From Arthrobacter sp. ERGS1:01 (GTDB lineage Bacteria; Actinomycetota; Actinomycetes; Actinomycetales; Micrococcaceae): a DNA stretch of 64,000 bases. A model generated the notes under the pieces. That model was not told where the DNA came from, ran no database searches, and was given only the letters and a program-made list of their open reading frames with translations. The stretch is from the NCBI RefSeq assembly GCF_001281315.1, contig NZ_CP012479.1, positions 3,782,001 to 3,846,000 of the forward strand, given 5' to 3'. This document shows positions 1 through 7,955 of this stretch, in pieces. The position numbers and the translations under genes are program-made. Within the stretch, counting starts at the first letter, position 1, and each line of letters begins with the position of its first letter.

Positions 1-344
1 CAGGAACCCGTGGTGATGGTCTTGAGGTTGGCAAAGCCCGCGGCGCCGAAGTCCTGGCAGCCGATCAATTCATCGCCGTGCCAGACACCCAGTTGCAGCG
101 ACCACTTGTCCCTGCCGGCCTCGGCCCGGGTCCGCCAGATGTGCTGCGCCGAATTGGCCGGGAGGTCCTCGGGACTCGCCTGCGTCCAGGGGTGCGAGAA
201 GGGCATCACCTCGGGTGGATGGATTCCGCTCAACACCGAGGCGACGACCGCCGGAATGTCCTCGTCACGGATGGGGCGCAGGGTCAGCCGCGGCGTCACT
301 AGGGTCAGGGCGAAAGGGGGCCAAAACTGGGCGGGACTGGTCAT
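1..344 (-). CDS. GNAT N-acetyltransferase, RimJ/RimL type (C-terminus cut by window edge)
   Basis: Reading right to left from the ATG at 344, the frame is open to the window edge (114 codons seen). The product begins MTSPAQFWPPFALTLVTPRLTLRPIRDEDIP in meaning: a beta strand with TPRLTLRP, followed by a segment with TQASPEDLPANSAQHIWR and LIGCQDFGAA, all typical of RimJ/RimL-like acetyltransferases that transfer acetyl from acetyl-CoA to an amine. The acetyl-CoA-binding R/Q-x-x-G-x-G/A loop lies beyond the edge, so catalytic competence cannot be judged. The start is supported by a TAGACT hexamer five bases upstream, consistent with a leaderless message. The substrate is unknown. Confidence 0.75.
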   Translation of the reverse strand, partial: MTSPAQFWPPFALTLVTPRLTLRPIRDEDIPAVVASVLSGIHPPEVMPFSHPWTQASPEDLPANSAQHIWRTRAEAGRDKWSLQLGVWHGDELIGCQDFGAAGFANLKTITTGS

Positions 345-349
345 CCTGC

Positions 350-355
350 AGTCTA
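350..355 (-). promoter_or_regulatory. -10 element TAGACT of a likely leaderless promoter
   Basis: TAGACT on the minus strand ends five bases before the ATG at 344, close to the distance expected between a -10 box and a transcription start at the initiation codon. No convincing ribosome binding site is present in between. Confidence 0.4.
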
Positions 356-361
356 ACGAAA

Positions 362-841
362 CTACGCCCAGGGTGCGCGAACCACCAGCGGGCGGGCCAT
401 GTAGACGCTGTGCGGGTCGAGGACGTAGTCGGCAAACGGGGCGCACTCAATGAAGCCGTGCCGGTCATACAGCCGCCGCGCCGGCGCGAAAAACTCGTCG
501 CTTCCCGTTTCGAGCCACAGCCGGCCGTAGTGCCGCCGTCGTGCCTCCTCAACAATGTGGGTGAGCACAAGGGTGGCGACACCCCTGCCACGCGCCGTGG
601 GGGTGGTGCGCATGGACTTGATCTCGCCGTCGTGCGGCTCGAGTTCCTTCAGCGCACCGCATCCCAGGAGCAGCCCGTCCTCGCGGGCCGTCCAGAACGT
701 GATGTCCGGCCCGGACAGCGCATCATGGTCCAGCGCGTGCACGCTCTCGGCGGGCGAGGTGCCCAACATGTCCGCCAAATGCTCGCTCAGCAATTGGCGG
801 ACATCGTCCCGGGCGGGGTCGTCGATCTCAATGCGAATCAT
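362..841 (-). CDS. GNAT family N-acetyltransferase
   Basis: 159 residues, the usual length of a single GNAT domain. The acetyl-CoA loop is visible as MRTTPTARGRGVATLVL (Q/R-x-x-G-x-G/A form, about residues 77-93). It is preceded by the strand carrying ITFWTAREDGLLLGCGALKEL, and the C-terminal LWLETGSDEFFAPARRLYDRHGFIECAPF is typical of small-molecule or protein N-acetyltransferases. It likely acts in the cytoplasm; the acceptor is unknown. It starts 17 bases upstream of the end of the neighbouring GNAT gene's promoter region on the same strand but probably has its own promoter: TAAATT lies seven bases before the ATG, suggesting a leaderless start. Confidence 0.85.
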   Translation of the reverse strand: MIRIEIDDPARDDVRQLLSEHLADMLGTSPAESVHALDHDALSGPDITFWTAREDGLLLGCGALKELEPHDGEIKSMRTTPTARGRGVATLVLTHIVEEARRRHYGRLWLETGSDEFFAPARRLYDRHGFIECAPFADYVLDPHSVYMARPLVVRAPWA

Positions 842-848
842 GGAATCG

Positions 849-854
849 AATTTA
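849..854 (-). promoter_or_regulatory. -10 element TAAATT of a likely leaderless promoter
   Basis: TAAATT on the minus strand ends seven bases before the ATG at 841. There is no purine-rich Shine-Dalgarno sequence in the gap. Confidence 0.4.
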
Positions 855-999
855 CTCGATCCGGTGAAGCTGTGGCAGCCGTGCGCAACCCCTAGCCGCC
901 ACCGCTACCGGCGGGTAGCATCAAGTCATCACGGGGTTTCACATCCACTGCCGGCCATGAAAACTGTTCGTTGACGCTGCCGGCGGAAACGAGGCAGTC

Positions 1000-2973
1000 A
1001 TGGTCACCAATCTCTCCGGTCCCGAATCCGGCGCGGCTCCCCATACGGCGAATGTCACCGCGCAGGACGCCCGCGATGCCGCCGAGGCCGCCCGGGAAAC
1101 CACTTGGGAGCGGCCCAGCTTCGCCAAGGGCCTGTACCTGGGCGACTTTGATTTGGGCCTCATCCACCCGCACCCGGAATCCTCCGCCGCGGACACCGCC
1201 CGCGGAGACGCCTTCCTGGCCGAGGTCGAGGCCTACGCACGCACCATGGACGGCGCCAGGATCGAACGGGACGCGAAAATCCCCGACGAGTACCTGGCCG
1301 GGCTGGCCAAGCTGGGCGTCTTCGGCATGAAGATTCCTGAGGAGTACGGCGGCCTGGGCCTGAACCTGACGTACTACGGACGGGCGCTGGCCATCCTGGG
1401 CAGCGTGCACCCGGCCTTTGGCGCGCTGGTCTCGGCCCACCAATCCATCGGCGTGCCGGAGCCGGTGAAGGTGTTTGGCACGGCCGAGCAAAAGCAGAAG
1501 TACCTGCCCCGGTGCGCCGCCGGTGCGGTCACGGCGTTCCTGCTCACCGAGCCCGACGTCGGCTCCGACCCCGCGCGCATGGCCTGTGCCGCCGTGCCCA
1601 GCGAGGACGGCAGCGAGTACATCCTGGACGGCGTGAAGCTGTGGACCACCAACGGCGTCATTGCCGAATTGGTGGTGGTCATGGCCCTGGTGCCCTCGCG
1701 CGGGCTCGACGCCCAGGGCCGGAAGACCGGCGGCATCACGGCGTTCGTGGTGGAGGCCGACTCCCCCGGCATAACCGTGGAGCACCGCAACAAGTTCATG
1801 GGTCTGCGCGGCATTGAGAACGGCGTCACCCGTTTCCACCAGGTGCGGGTCCCGGCGGAAAACCGGCTGGGACGCGAGGGGCAGGGGCTGAAGATCGCGC
1901 TGACCACGCTGAACACGGGGCGGCTCTCCATCCCGGCCATGGCGGCCGGAGCGGCCAAGTGGTCGCTGAAGATCGCCCGGGAATGGTCCGCCGCCCGCAC
2001 CCAATGGGGCCACCCCGTGGGCGAGCACGAGGCCGTGGGCAAGAAGCTGGCGTTCATGGCGGCCACCACCTTTGCCCTGGAATCGGTGTTTGAGCTCTCC
2101 GCCGCGCTGGCCGACGCCGGCATGAAGGACGTGCGGATCGAGGCCGCGCTGGCCAAGCTGTGGTCCTCGGAAATGTCCTACAAATGCGCCGACGAGCTGG
2201 TCCAGATCCGCGGCGGGCGCGGCTACGAGACGGCCGAGTCGCTGGCCGCCCGCGGCGAGCGCGCCGTCCCGGCCGAGCAGCTGCTGCGGGACCTGCGCAT
2301 CAACCGGATCTTTGAGGGGTCCACGGAAATCATGCACCTGCTCATTGCCCGCGAGGCCGTGGACGCGCACCTTGCCGCGGCGGGCGACCTCGCCTCCACC
2401 ACGGCCACATTGCAGCAAAAAGGCAAGGCGGCCGTGGCGGCGAGCGGCTTCTATGCCAAGTGGCTGCCGCAGCTGGTGGTGGGCAAGGGCATGGACCCGC
2501 GCTCCTACAACGACTTTGGCCCGCTGGCCAAACACCTGCGATTTGTAGAACGGGAATCCCGCCGGCTGGCCCGGCAGACCTTCTACGGCATGGGCCGGTG
2601 GCAGGGGCGGCTTGAGTACAAGCAGGCCTTCCTGGGCAGGATCGTGGACATTGGCGCCGAGCTGTTTGCCATTGCCGCCTGCTGCAGCCGCGCGGAAATG
2701 CTGCGCCTCAAGGACCCCGTGCAGGGCCGGAGCGCCACGACGCTGGCAGACGCCTTTGCCGGGCAGTCGCGGCTGCGTGTGGAGGCGCTGTTCAACGATC
2801 TCTGGCACAACACCGACGACGCCGACGCAACGCTGGCCGCGTCGCTCCTCAAGGGCGAGTTCGCCTGGTTGGAGGAGGGCGTGCTTGATCCCTCCGAGGG
2901 GACCGGGCCGTGGATCGCCGATGCCACTCCCGGGGCATCGACGCAGGAAAACCAGCACCGCAAATACCGTTAA
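1000..2973 (+). CDS. acyl-CoA dehydrogenase, long form (VLCAD/ACAD9-like)
   Basis: 657 residues, longer than the roughly 380-400 of short-chain family members, with a C-terminal extension as in very-long-chain enzymes. The FAD/substrate motif AFLLTEPDVGSDPARM begins near residue 178, LWTTNG follows, and the presumed catalytic base lies in IFEGSTEI (Glu about 439). It should oxidise an acyl-CoA to the trans-2-enoyl-CoA using FAD, feeding electrons to ETF in beta-oxidation; chain length is inference from size only. The ATG at 1000 follows a GAGGCAG sequence. A strong hairpin terminator follows the stop. The gene stands alone, convergent with the universal stress gene. Confidence 0.9.
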   Translation: MVTNLSGPESGAAPHTANVTAQDARDAAEAARETTWERPSFAKGLYLGDFDLGLIHPHPESSAADTARGDAFLAEVEAYARTMDGARIERDAKIPDEYLAGLAKLGVFGMKIPEEYGGLGLNLTYYGRALAILGSVHPAFGALVSAHQSIGVPEPVKVFGTAEQKQKYLPRCAAGAVTAFLLTEPDVGSDPARMACAAVPSEDGSEYILDGVKLWTTNGVIAELVVVMALVPSRGLDAQGRKTGGITAFVVEADSPGITVEHRNKFMGLRGIENGVTRFHQVRVPAENRLGREGQGLKIALTTLNTGRLSIPAMAAGAAKWSLKIAREWSAARTQWGHPVGEHEAVGKKLAFMAATTFALESVFELSAALADAGMKDVRIEAALAKLWSSEMSYKCADELVQIRGGRGYETAESLAARGERAVPAEQLLRDLRINRIFEGSTEIMHLLIAREAVDAHLAAAGDLASTTATLQQKGKAAVAASGFYAKWLPQLVVGKGMDPRSYNDFGPLAKHLRFVERESRRLARQTFYGMGRWQGRLEYKQAFLGRIVDIGAELFAIAACCSRAEMLRLKDPVQGRSATTLADAFAGQSRLRVEALFNDLWHNTDDADATLAASLLKGEFAWLEEGVLDPSEGTGPWIADATPGASTQENQHRKYR

Positions 2974-2977
2974 ACGC

Positions 2978-3015
2978 GCACGGACCCCGCAGCCGTTTGG
3001 CTGCGGGGTCCGTGC
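2978..3015. terminator. bidirectional intrinsic terminator hairpin
   Basis: A perfect 17-bp stem (2978-2994 with 2999-3015) closed by a GTTT tetraloop lies between the convergent acyl-CoA dehydrogenase and universal stress genes. The T tract is weak, as is common in high-G+C genomes. Confidence 0.8.
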
Positions 3016-3031
3016 GGAACGCTAAGGGCTC

Positions 3032-3457
3032 TTAGCTGTCGGTCTTGACAATGTACACGTCGCACGGGGCGTTGTGTGAAATTGCGTTGGCAACCGAACC
3101 CAGCAGGCGGGACAGGCCCTGCATGCGCACGTTTCCAACGACGATCATGTCGGCGTTGAGCTTGGTGGCTTCCTCCAGGAGGACGTCGGCCGGCTTGCCC
3201 AGGGCGGAGGAGTATTCGGTCTTGACGCCGCTGATCTTCAATTCCTCGGCAACGCGCTGGGCCACACGCTCGGCCTCATCCGCGGTGGAAAGGAACCATT
3301 CGTCATTGCCGATCTCAACCTTTTCGGTCCGGTCCTCACCGAAGGCCGTGACGACGCGCAGGGTCGAGCCCAGGGACTTGGCCAGGTTGGCCGCAACGCG
3401 GGCGGCCTTCATGGAAGTTGAGTTGCCGTCGACACCGACGATGATAATTCCCGCCAT
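3032..3457 (-). CDS. universal stress protein, UspA family
   Basis: 141 residues, one complete Usp domain. The N-terminal strand IIIVGVDGNSTSMKAARVAA and the C-terminal nucleotide loop VVGNVRMQGLSRLLGSVANAISHNAPCDVYIV match ATP-binding-type Usp proteins (G-x2-G-x9-G(S/T) layout, here slightly altered, with NVRMQG in place of SRGxGG). Usp proteins help survival under starvation, oxidative or hypoxic stress; the precise role is unknown. The start is supported by AAGGATG ahead of the ATG. It lies 93 bases downstream of the D-lactate dehydrogenase gene on the same strand and may be partly read through from it. Confidence 0.9.
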   Translation of the reverse strand: MAGIIIVGVDGNSTSMKAARVAANLAKSLGSTLRVVTAFGEDRTEKVEIGNDEWFLSTADEAERVAQRVAEELKISGVKTEYSSALGKPADVLLEEATKLNADMIVVGNVRMQGLSRLLGSVANAISHNAPCDVYIVKTDS

Positions 3458-3550
3458 TTTCTTACATCCTTTTGTTTTGGACCGTGAAAAGCTTTACTGA
3501 TTGACTACTTTAGCCAAGGAATACCGTTTTAAGTCTTAATCGTGGGGCAA

Positions 3551-6430
3551 CTAACCCCGGGTATTTTTGGGGGCCGAAGTTTCCGCCAACAATTCCAACA
3601 CATGCCGGTAATCCTCACCGGTGGCGCGCGTCATACCCAGCTCGCAGGTCCTGTTGCAGGAGGCGTGCGCCGAGGCATCCAGGACGGCAACGTCCGCGGC
3701 CTGGGCCAAGGTGGCCGACTCCGTCAGCTCCGGGTGCAGCATGCCCCTGTCGCCCGCATATGCGCAGCAGCCCCAGTTGTCCGGAATGTGCACGTTCTTC
3801 GCCACCGCGGCCGCCACCTTCTCCAGCGCCGGGTTCAGTCCCATCCGGGTGGAGGAGCACGTCGGGTGCAGGGCCAGGGACTCAATACGGGCCCAGCCCT
3901 CCCCCAGCTCCGGCAGCAGACGCTCCGCGGTAAACGCCACGGCATCCACCACCCGCAGCGGCTTCCGGCCGGGCACGACGGGCTCGGATCCAATCGTGTG
4001 GATCAGCCCCTCGGTGCAGCTGGACGCGTCACAAATGATGTCCAGTTCGCCGTCGCGGGTGGCCGCGCGCAGCATGGAAAGCGTTCGGGCATGCATGCTT
4101 TCGAGCCCCGCCGTCATGCCTTTGGACGACCACGGCGTACCGCAACAGGCTTCATCGATGCCCTCCGGCACCAGCAGGCGCACCCCGGCCCGTTCGCACA
4201 GTTGCTCAAAACTGAGCTGCACGCCCTGCCCATCCGTCCCTTGCCCGGAATCGGCCGGGCCGAACATGGCGTTGACGCAGGCGGGGAAATACACTGCCGC
4301 CGGTTCGCTGGAAGGCGCGGGCCGGCGTCGTGCCTTGCCACCACCGGGAAGCTCCGGCGAATACAGCGGCAGGGTGTCTGCGCCCAGCACCTTCCGCCCC
4401 AGCTTGTTGGCCGGGAGGACGACGGCGGCGGGCACCTTGGCGGCCACGCTCAGTGCCAGCCCGGCACCGCGGGTCACGGGGCTCCAGTGTTTGGCGGCAG
4501 TTTCCCAGACGCCGTTTTCCAGCCTGCCCGCCGCGTCCCGGCGCAGATGCTTGACCAGGTTGCCGGTGTTGATGTCCACGGGGCAGGCGGTTTGGCACAT
4601 GCCGTCCACCGCACAGGTATCCACGGCGTCGTAGTTGTAGTCCTTTTCCAGGGCCGCGGCGAGCTCGGCGTTGCCGTCCGCGCGGGCCTGCTCGATGGCG
4701 CGCAGGGTCACGATGCGCTGGCGCGGGGTCAGCGTGATGTCCTTGCTGGGGCACACGGGTTCGCAATAGCCGCAGGAGACGCAGCGGTCCACCTCGGCGT
4801 CGACGGCGGGCGGGGCGGGCTTGATGTGGCGCAGGTGGGCGGTGGGGTCGTCGTCGAGCAGCACGCCCGGGTTCAGCATGCCGGCGGGGTCGAACAGGGC
4901 CTTGATGCGGCGCATGACGTCGTAGAGCTCATCCCCGTATTGGCGGCGCACGAACGGGGCCATGACGCGGCCGGTGCCATGTTCGGCCTTGAGTGATCCG
5001 CCCTCGCCGAGCACCAGCTCCACCATGTCCTCGGTGAAGGCGGCGTAGCGGTCAAGTTCTCCGGCGCTGGCGAACTTGTCGGTGAGCATGAAGTGGATGT
5101 TGCCGTCCTTGGCATGGCCGAAGATCACGGAGTTTTCGTAGCTGTACCGGGCGAAAAGCTTGTTCAGTTCCAGGCAGGTGCGGCCCAGGACGGGGACAGG
5201 GACCACCACGTCCTCCAGCAACGCCGTGGTGCCGTGCGGGCGGGCCCCGGCCACCGAGGTGTACAGGCCCTTTCGCAGGTGCCAGAGGTCCGCGCGGACT
5301 TGGGCGTCCGGGCTGAAGCGGGCCGGCGAATCCAGGCCCAGGGTGGCGGCGAGTCCGGCGGCCTTTGCGGTCAACTCCGCCAGCTCGGACGGATCGTCTG
5401 ACTGGTATTCCACGAGGAATGCGGCGTGATCTTGTACCTTGAGGTCGCGGACGACGCCGGGCACCTGGGTCAGGCCCTGCCCCACCTTCAGCGACAGCGC
5501 GTCCATCAGTTCCACCGTGGCCGCGCCGCTGTCCACGAGGGCCGGGAGCGCCGAGTTGGCCGCCTCGAGGTCCTTGAAAACGAGCAACCCGGACGTGGCG
5601 TGGGCCAGCCGGGGCACCGTGCGGAACACGGCCTCGGCAACAAAACCGAGTGTTCCTTCGCTGCCCACCATCAAGTGGGCCAGGATGTCCGCGGGGCTTT
5701 CGAAGTCCAGCAGGGAGTTCAGCCCGTAGCCCATGGTGTTTTTCATGGCGAATTGGCGCTCGATGATTTTTCGGGACTCGGTGTTGCCGCTGACCCGCTC
5801 GCGGAGTTCCAAAAGCCCGGCAAAAACGTCCGGTTCCAGCGCGCGGAGGCGGGCATCGGCGTCGTCCGCGCCGGTGTCGATCACGGTGCCGCCGGGCAGC
5901 ACCACGGTCAGGGATTCGAGGGTTTGGTAGGCGTTGTCGGTGATGCCGCAGGCCATGCCGGAGGAGTTGTTGGCCACCACGCCGCCAATGGTGCAGGCGG
6001 CTTCGCTGGCCGGGTCCGGGCCGAACTTGCGGCCGTGGCGCAGCAGCCGGGCGTTGAGGGCCCGGACCGTGACACCGGGCTGCACGCGGATGCGGGCGCC
6101 GCCGTCGAGCACCTCGATCTTGCGGAAGTTCTTGCGAACATCCACCAGGAGGCCGTCGGTGACGCCCTGGCCGCTGAGGCTGGTGCCGCCCGAGCGCAGG
6201 GTCAGCGGCATGTTCGTGGCGGCGCTGACTTGCAGAAGCTTCGCGACCTCCGTTGCGTTGGACGGCACTGCGACGGCTTGGGGTATCAGCAGGAAGTGGG
6301 AGGCGTCGTGGGCGTTGGCATGCAGGTCCAGGGGCCGCGTCTTGCTTTGCTCCGGCGCCGCCATTGCTGCCCGGATGCGGGCCAGGGCCGGGTTCTCGCC
6401 CTCAGTGGGCCGGCGGGTCTGCAATGCCAT
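3551..6430 (-). CDS. FAD-binding and (Fe-S)-binding oxidoreductase, D-lactate dehydrogenase / glycolate oxidase type
   Basis: 959 residues combining the GlcD- and GlcF-like halves in one chain. An FAD-binding PCMH domain (about residues 50-235, with LTLRSGGTSLSGQG and GGVVANNSSGMACG) and its FAD-linked C-terminal domain come first. Two 4Fe-4S motifs follow, CVSCGYCEPVCP (about 547) and CAVDGMCQTACPVD. Two CCG cysteine-rich domains end the chain (DEACCGTPW about 760, WGCCAYAGDRGM about 888). Proteins of this layout oxidise D-lactate or another 2-hydroxyacid at the membrane and pass electrons to quinone or cytochrome. Divergent from a FadR-type regulator with an operator-like palindrome between them, which fits substrate-controlled 2-hydroxyacid use. 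D-lactate versus glycolate cannot be decided here. Confidence 0.88.
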   Translation of the reverse strand: MALQTRRPTEGENPALARIRAAMAAPEQSKTRPLDLHANAHDASHFLLIPQAVAVPSNATEVAKLLQVSAATNMPLTLRSGGTSLSGQGVTDGLLVDVRKNFRKIEVLDGGARIRVQPGVTVRALNARLLRHGRKFGPDPASEAACTIGGVVANNSSGMACGITDNAYQTLESLTVVLPGGTVIDTGADDADARLRALEPDVFAGLLELRERVSGNTESRKIIERQFAMKNTMGYGLNSLLDFESPADILAHLMVGSEGTLGFVAEAVFRTVPRLAHATSGLLVFKDLEAANSALPALVDSGAATVELMDALSLKVGQGLTQVPGVVRDLKVQDHAAFLVEYQSDDPSELAELTAKAAGLAATLGLDSPARFSPDAQVRADLWHLRKGLYTSVAGARPHGTTALLEDVVVPVPVLGRTCLELNKLFARYSYENSVIFGHAKDGNIHFMLTDKFASAGELDRYAAFTEDMVELVLGEGGSLKAEHGTGRVMAPFVRRQYGDELYDVMRRIKALFDPAGMLNPGVLLDDDPTAHLRHIKPAPPAVDAEVDRCVSCGYCEPVCPSKDITLTPRQRIVTLRAIEQARADGNAELAAALEKDYNYDAVDTCAVDGMCQTACPVDINTGNLVKHLRRDAAGRLENGVWETAAKHWSPVTRGAGLALSVAAKVPAAVVLPANKLGRKVLGADTLPLYSPELPGGGKARRRPAPSSEPAAVYFPACVNAMFGPADSGQGTDGQGVQLSFEQLCERAGVRLLVPEGIDEACCGTPWSSKGMTAGLESMHARTLSMLRAATRDGELDIICDASSCTEGLIHTIGSEPVVPGRKPLRVVDAVAFTAERLLPELGEGWARIESLALHPTCSSTRMGLNPALEKVAAAVAKNVHIPDNWGCCAYAGDRGMLHPELTESATLAQAADVAVLDASAHASCNRTCELGMTRATGEDYRHVLELLAETSAPKNTRG

Positions 6431-6444
6431 GCTGTGTCCCTAAC

Positions 6445-6476
6445 TTGTCGGATACCTACGCTCGATTGTCAGACAA
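6445..6476. promoter_or_regulatory. GntR/FadR-family operator: palindrome TTGTCAGACAA plus an upstream imperfect copy
   Basis: TTGTCAGACAA (6466-6476) is a perfect palindrome fitting the TNGTNNNACNA pattern known for FadR/LldR-type GntR repressors. A second partial copy, TTGTCGGATAC, lies at 6445-6455. Both lie in the divergent region between the D-lactate dehydrogenase-type gene and the GntR gene. On the minus strand the palindrome overlaps a plausible -35 (TTGTCT) with TATCCG 16 bases downstream. On the plus strand a TATACT hexamer at 6478-6483 abuts it. Confidence 0.6.
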
Positions 6477-6561
6477 GTATACTCAAATTGGTTTCCGTGT
6501 CAGCCGTTGCGGACCACAAATGCGGATCTGGAACAATTGACCTCCGAGGGAAAGGCGCACC

Positions 6562-7209
6562 ATGGCAGCACGGGTAACGGCAACATCGATTGTCGAGGCG
6601 GTCAGCGACGACCTTCGCGCGCGCATCCTCTCCGGCAGACTATCCCCGGCCGAGGCCGTCACGGAGTCGGAGGTGGCCGGTTTCTATTCGGTGGCCCGGC
6701 CCACGGCGAAGGCCGCGATTGAGAAGCTCGTGGCCGAGGGCCTGTTGGTCCGCGGGACCCATAAGAGCGCCCGGGTTGCCGATCTTGGCCCGGATTCCGT
6801 GCGCGACATCTACCTGGCCCGCGCCTACCTGGAAAGTGAGATCCTCCGACGCCTGGCCGCGGGCAAAGTGGTGCCCGCGGGCGCAGTGCAGGCCAACCAG
6901 GACATCCTTGAGTTGGCGGACGCGGGCGAGATGGCCCTGGTGGAGCCGGATATGCGCTTCCACACCTCACTCGTGGATGCCGTGGGGAACGAACGAACCT
7001 CGCGCATGTACAGGTCACTGGTCAGTGAGGTGCGGCTGTGCATGACGCGGGTGCAATCCCTCCACCTGCTGGAGCGCGCCACGATTCACTCCGAACACCA
7101 GCAGATCCTTGAGCACCTGGCCGCGGGCGACGCCGAGGCTGCCGCCGCCACCCTGGATGCGCACCTGTCCACGGCCCGCGAGCGGCTGGCTGCGGCGCTG
7201 GGCGGCTGA
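6562..7209 (+). CDS. GntR family transcriptional regulator, FadR (FCD) subfamily
   Basis: 215 residues. The N-terminal winged helix (about residues 8-75) has DDLRARILSGRLSPAEAVTESEVAGFYSVARPTAKAAIEKLVAEGLLVRG. The all-helical FCD ligand-binding domain follows, with the usual metal/ligand pattern D-x3-H (DMRFHTSLV) and later histidines in HSEHQQILEHLAAGD. Such repressors sense small carboxylates. It is divergent from the 2-hydroxyacid dehydrogenase and 132 bases away, so lactate- or glycolate-responsive control of that gene is the simplest reading. GGGAAAGG upstream of the ATG supports the start. Confidence 0.88.
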   Translation: MAARVTATSIVEAVSDDLRARILSGRLSPAEAVTESEVAGFYSVARPTAKAAIEKLVAEGLLVRGTHKSARVADLGPDSVRDIYLARAYLESEILRRLAAGKVVPAGAVQANQDILELADAGEMALVEPDMRFHTSLVDAVGNERTSRMYRSLVSEVRLCMTRVQSLHLLERATIHSEHQQILEHLAAGDAEAAAATLDAHLSTARERLAAALGG

Positions 7210-7220
7210 GCCCACTTCCG

Positions 7221-7841
7221 TCAGCCATAAGTGGGATGCTGCGGCCAGCCTTCGGGTGAATCCTCCCAGTCTTCCTGACGGCCGTACGCCGTCAGGTCGA
7301 GGATGTTGTTGACGAACAGGAGCCTGTCGACGCCGCGCTGGGTTGTCGAGTAGCTCCGGTAGATCTGGTCCCCGTCACGGAAGAAGACGTTGAGCAGAAA
7401 TCCTCCGTCCGCTCCGCAATCCTTGGCGAACGATGTGTCCCGCGAGGAGTGGAACGGCAAGGTCCAGCCTTTTTCAGCCTTGACCCTGTCGATCTGCTCG
7501 ATTGGCATATTGGACACGGTGGCCCACGACGTCCCGTTGTCGGCGAGCACGTCCAGGGCGGTGACGTTGTTGGTGAAATGGGTGCAGCCTGGACACAGGG
7601 CTTCCGGGCCGACATCCATGAACTGGTAGAGGGCCAGCAGGTCGTTTTCGCCGAACAGTTCGAGCAGCGTCACCTCGCCCGTGGTTGAGGTGAACGTGTA
7701 GTTGTCGAAAGCGACCATTGGCAGCCGGCGTCGGCGCGCTGCCAGTGCGTCCTGGGCGCGGGTTGCCTCCTTCTCCGCAATCAAGAGTTTTTCGCGAGCC
7801 TGCCGCCATTCGTCGGCGGATACCACCTGTGGGATAGCCAT
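7221..7841 (-). CDS. DUF899 family thioredoxin-like protein
   Basis: 206 residues from the ATG at 7841 (an upstream in-frame start at 7877 only adds an unlike, arginine-rich tail). The sequence VVSADEWRQAREKLLIAEKEATRAQDALAARRRRLPMV, then LLELFGENDLLALYQFMDVG, CPGCTHFTNNV and WTLPFHSSRDTSFAKDCG, is characteristic of DUF899, a peroxiredoxin-like thioredoxin-fold family of unknown biochemical role. The conserved C-x-x-C (CPGC) and the second cysteine in KDCG are present. It is convergent with the GntR gene; no operon partner is evident. Confidence 0.85.
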   Translation of the reverse strand: MAIPQVVSADEWRQAREKLLIAEKEATRAQDALAARRRRLPMVAFDNYTFTSTTGEVTLLELFGENDLLALYQFMDVGPEALCPGCTHFTNNVTALDVLADNGTSWATVSNMPIEQIDRVKAEKGWTLPFHSSRDTSFAKDCGADGGFLLNVFFRDGDQIYRSYSTTQRGVDRLLFVNNILDLTAYGRQEDWEDSPEGWPQHPTYG

Positions 7842-7955
7842 GCTGACGAGTCTGGCACGGGGCACAGATGGCCGCAATACCCCAGGATTCGGTGCAGTTG
7901 CCCGCGTGGTTGCCGCTTTGCCGTGGCGTTTGGCCTCGGGCTCCGGCGGTCTCTT

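Noticed and set aside
892..2958. A 688-residue open frame antisense to the acyl-CoA dehydrogenase
   Set aside because: It mirrors codon positions of the sense gene, has no recognisable domain and is Arg/Gly/His-rich, as expected of a shadow frame in high-G+C DNA.
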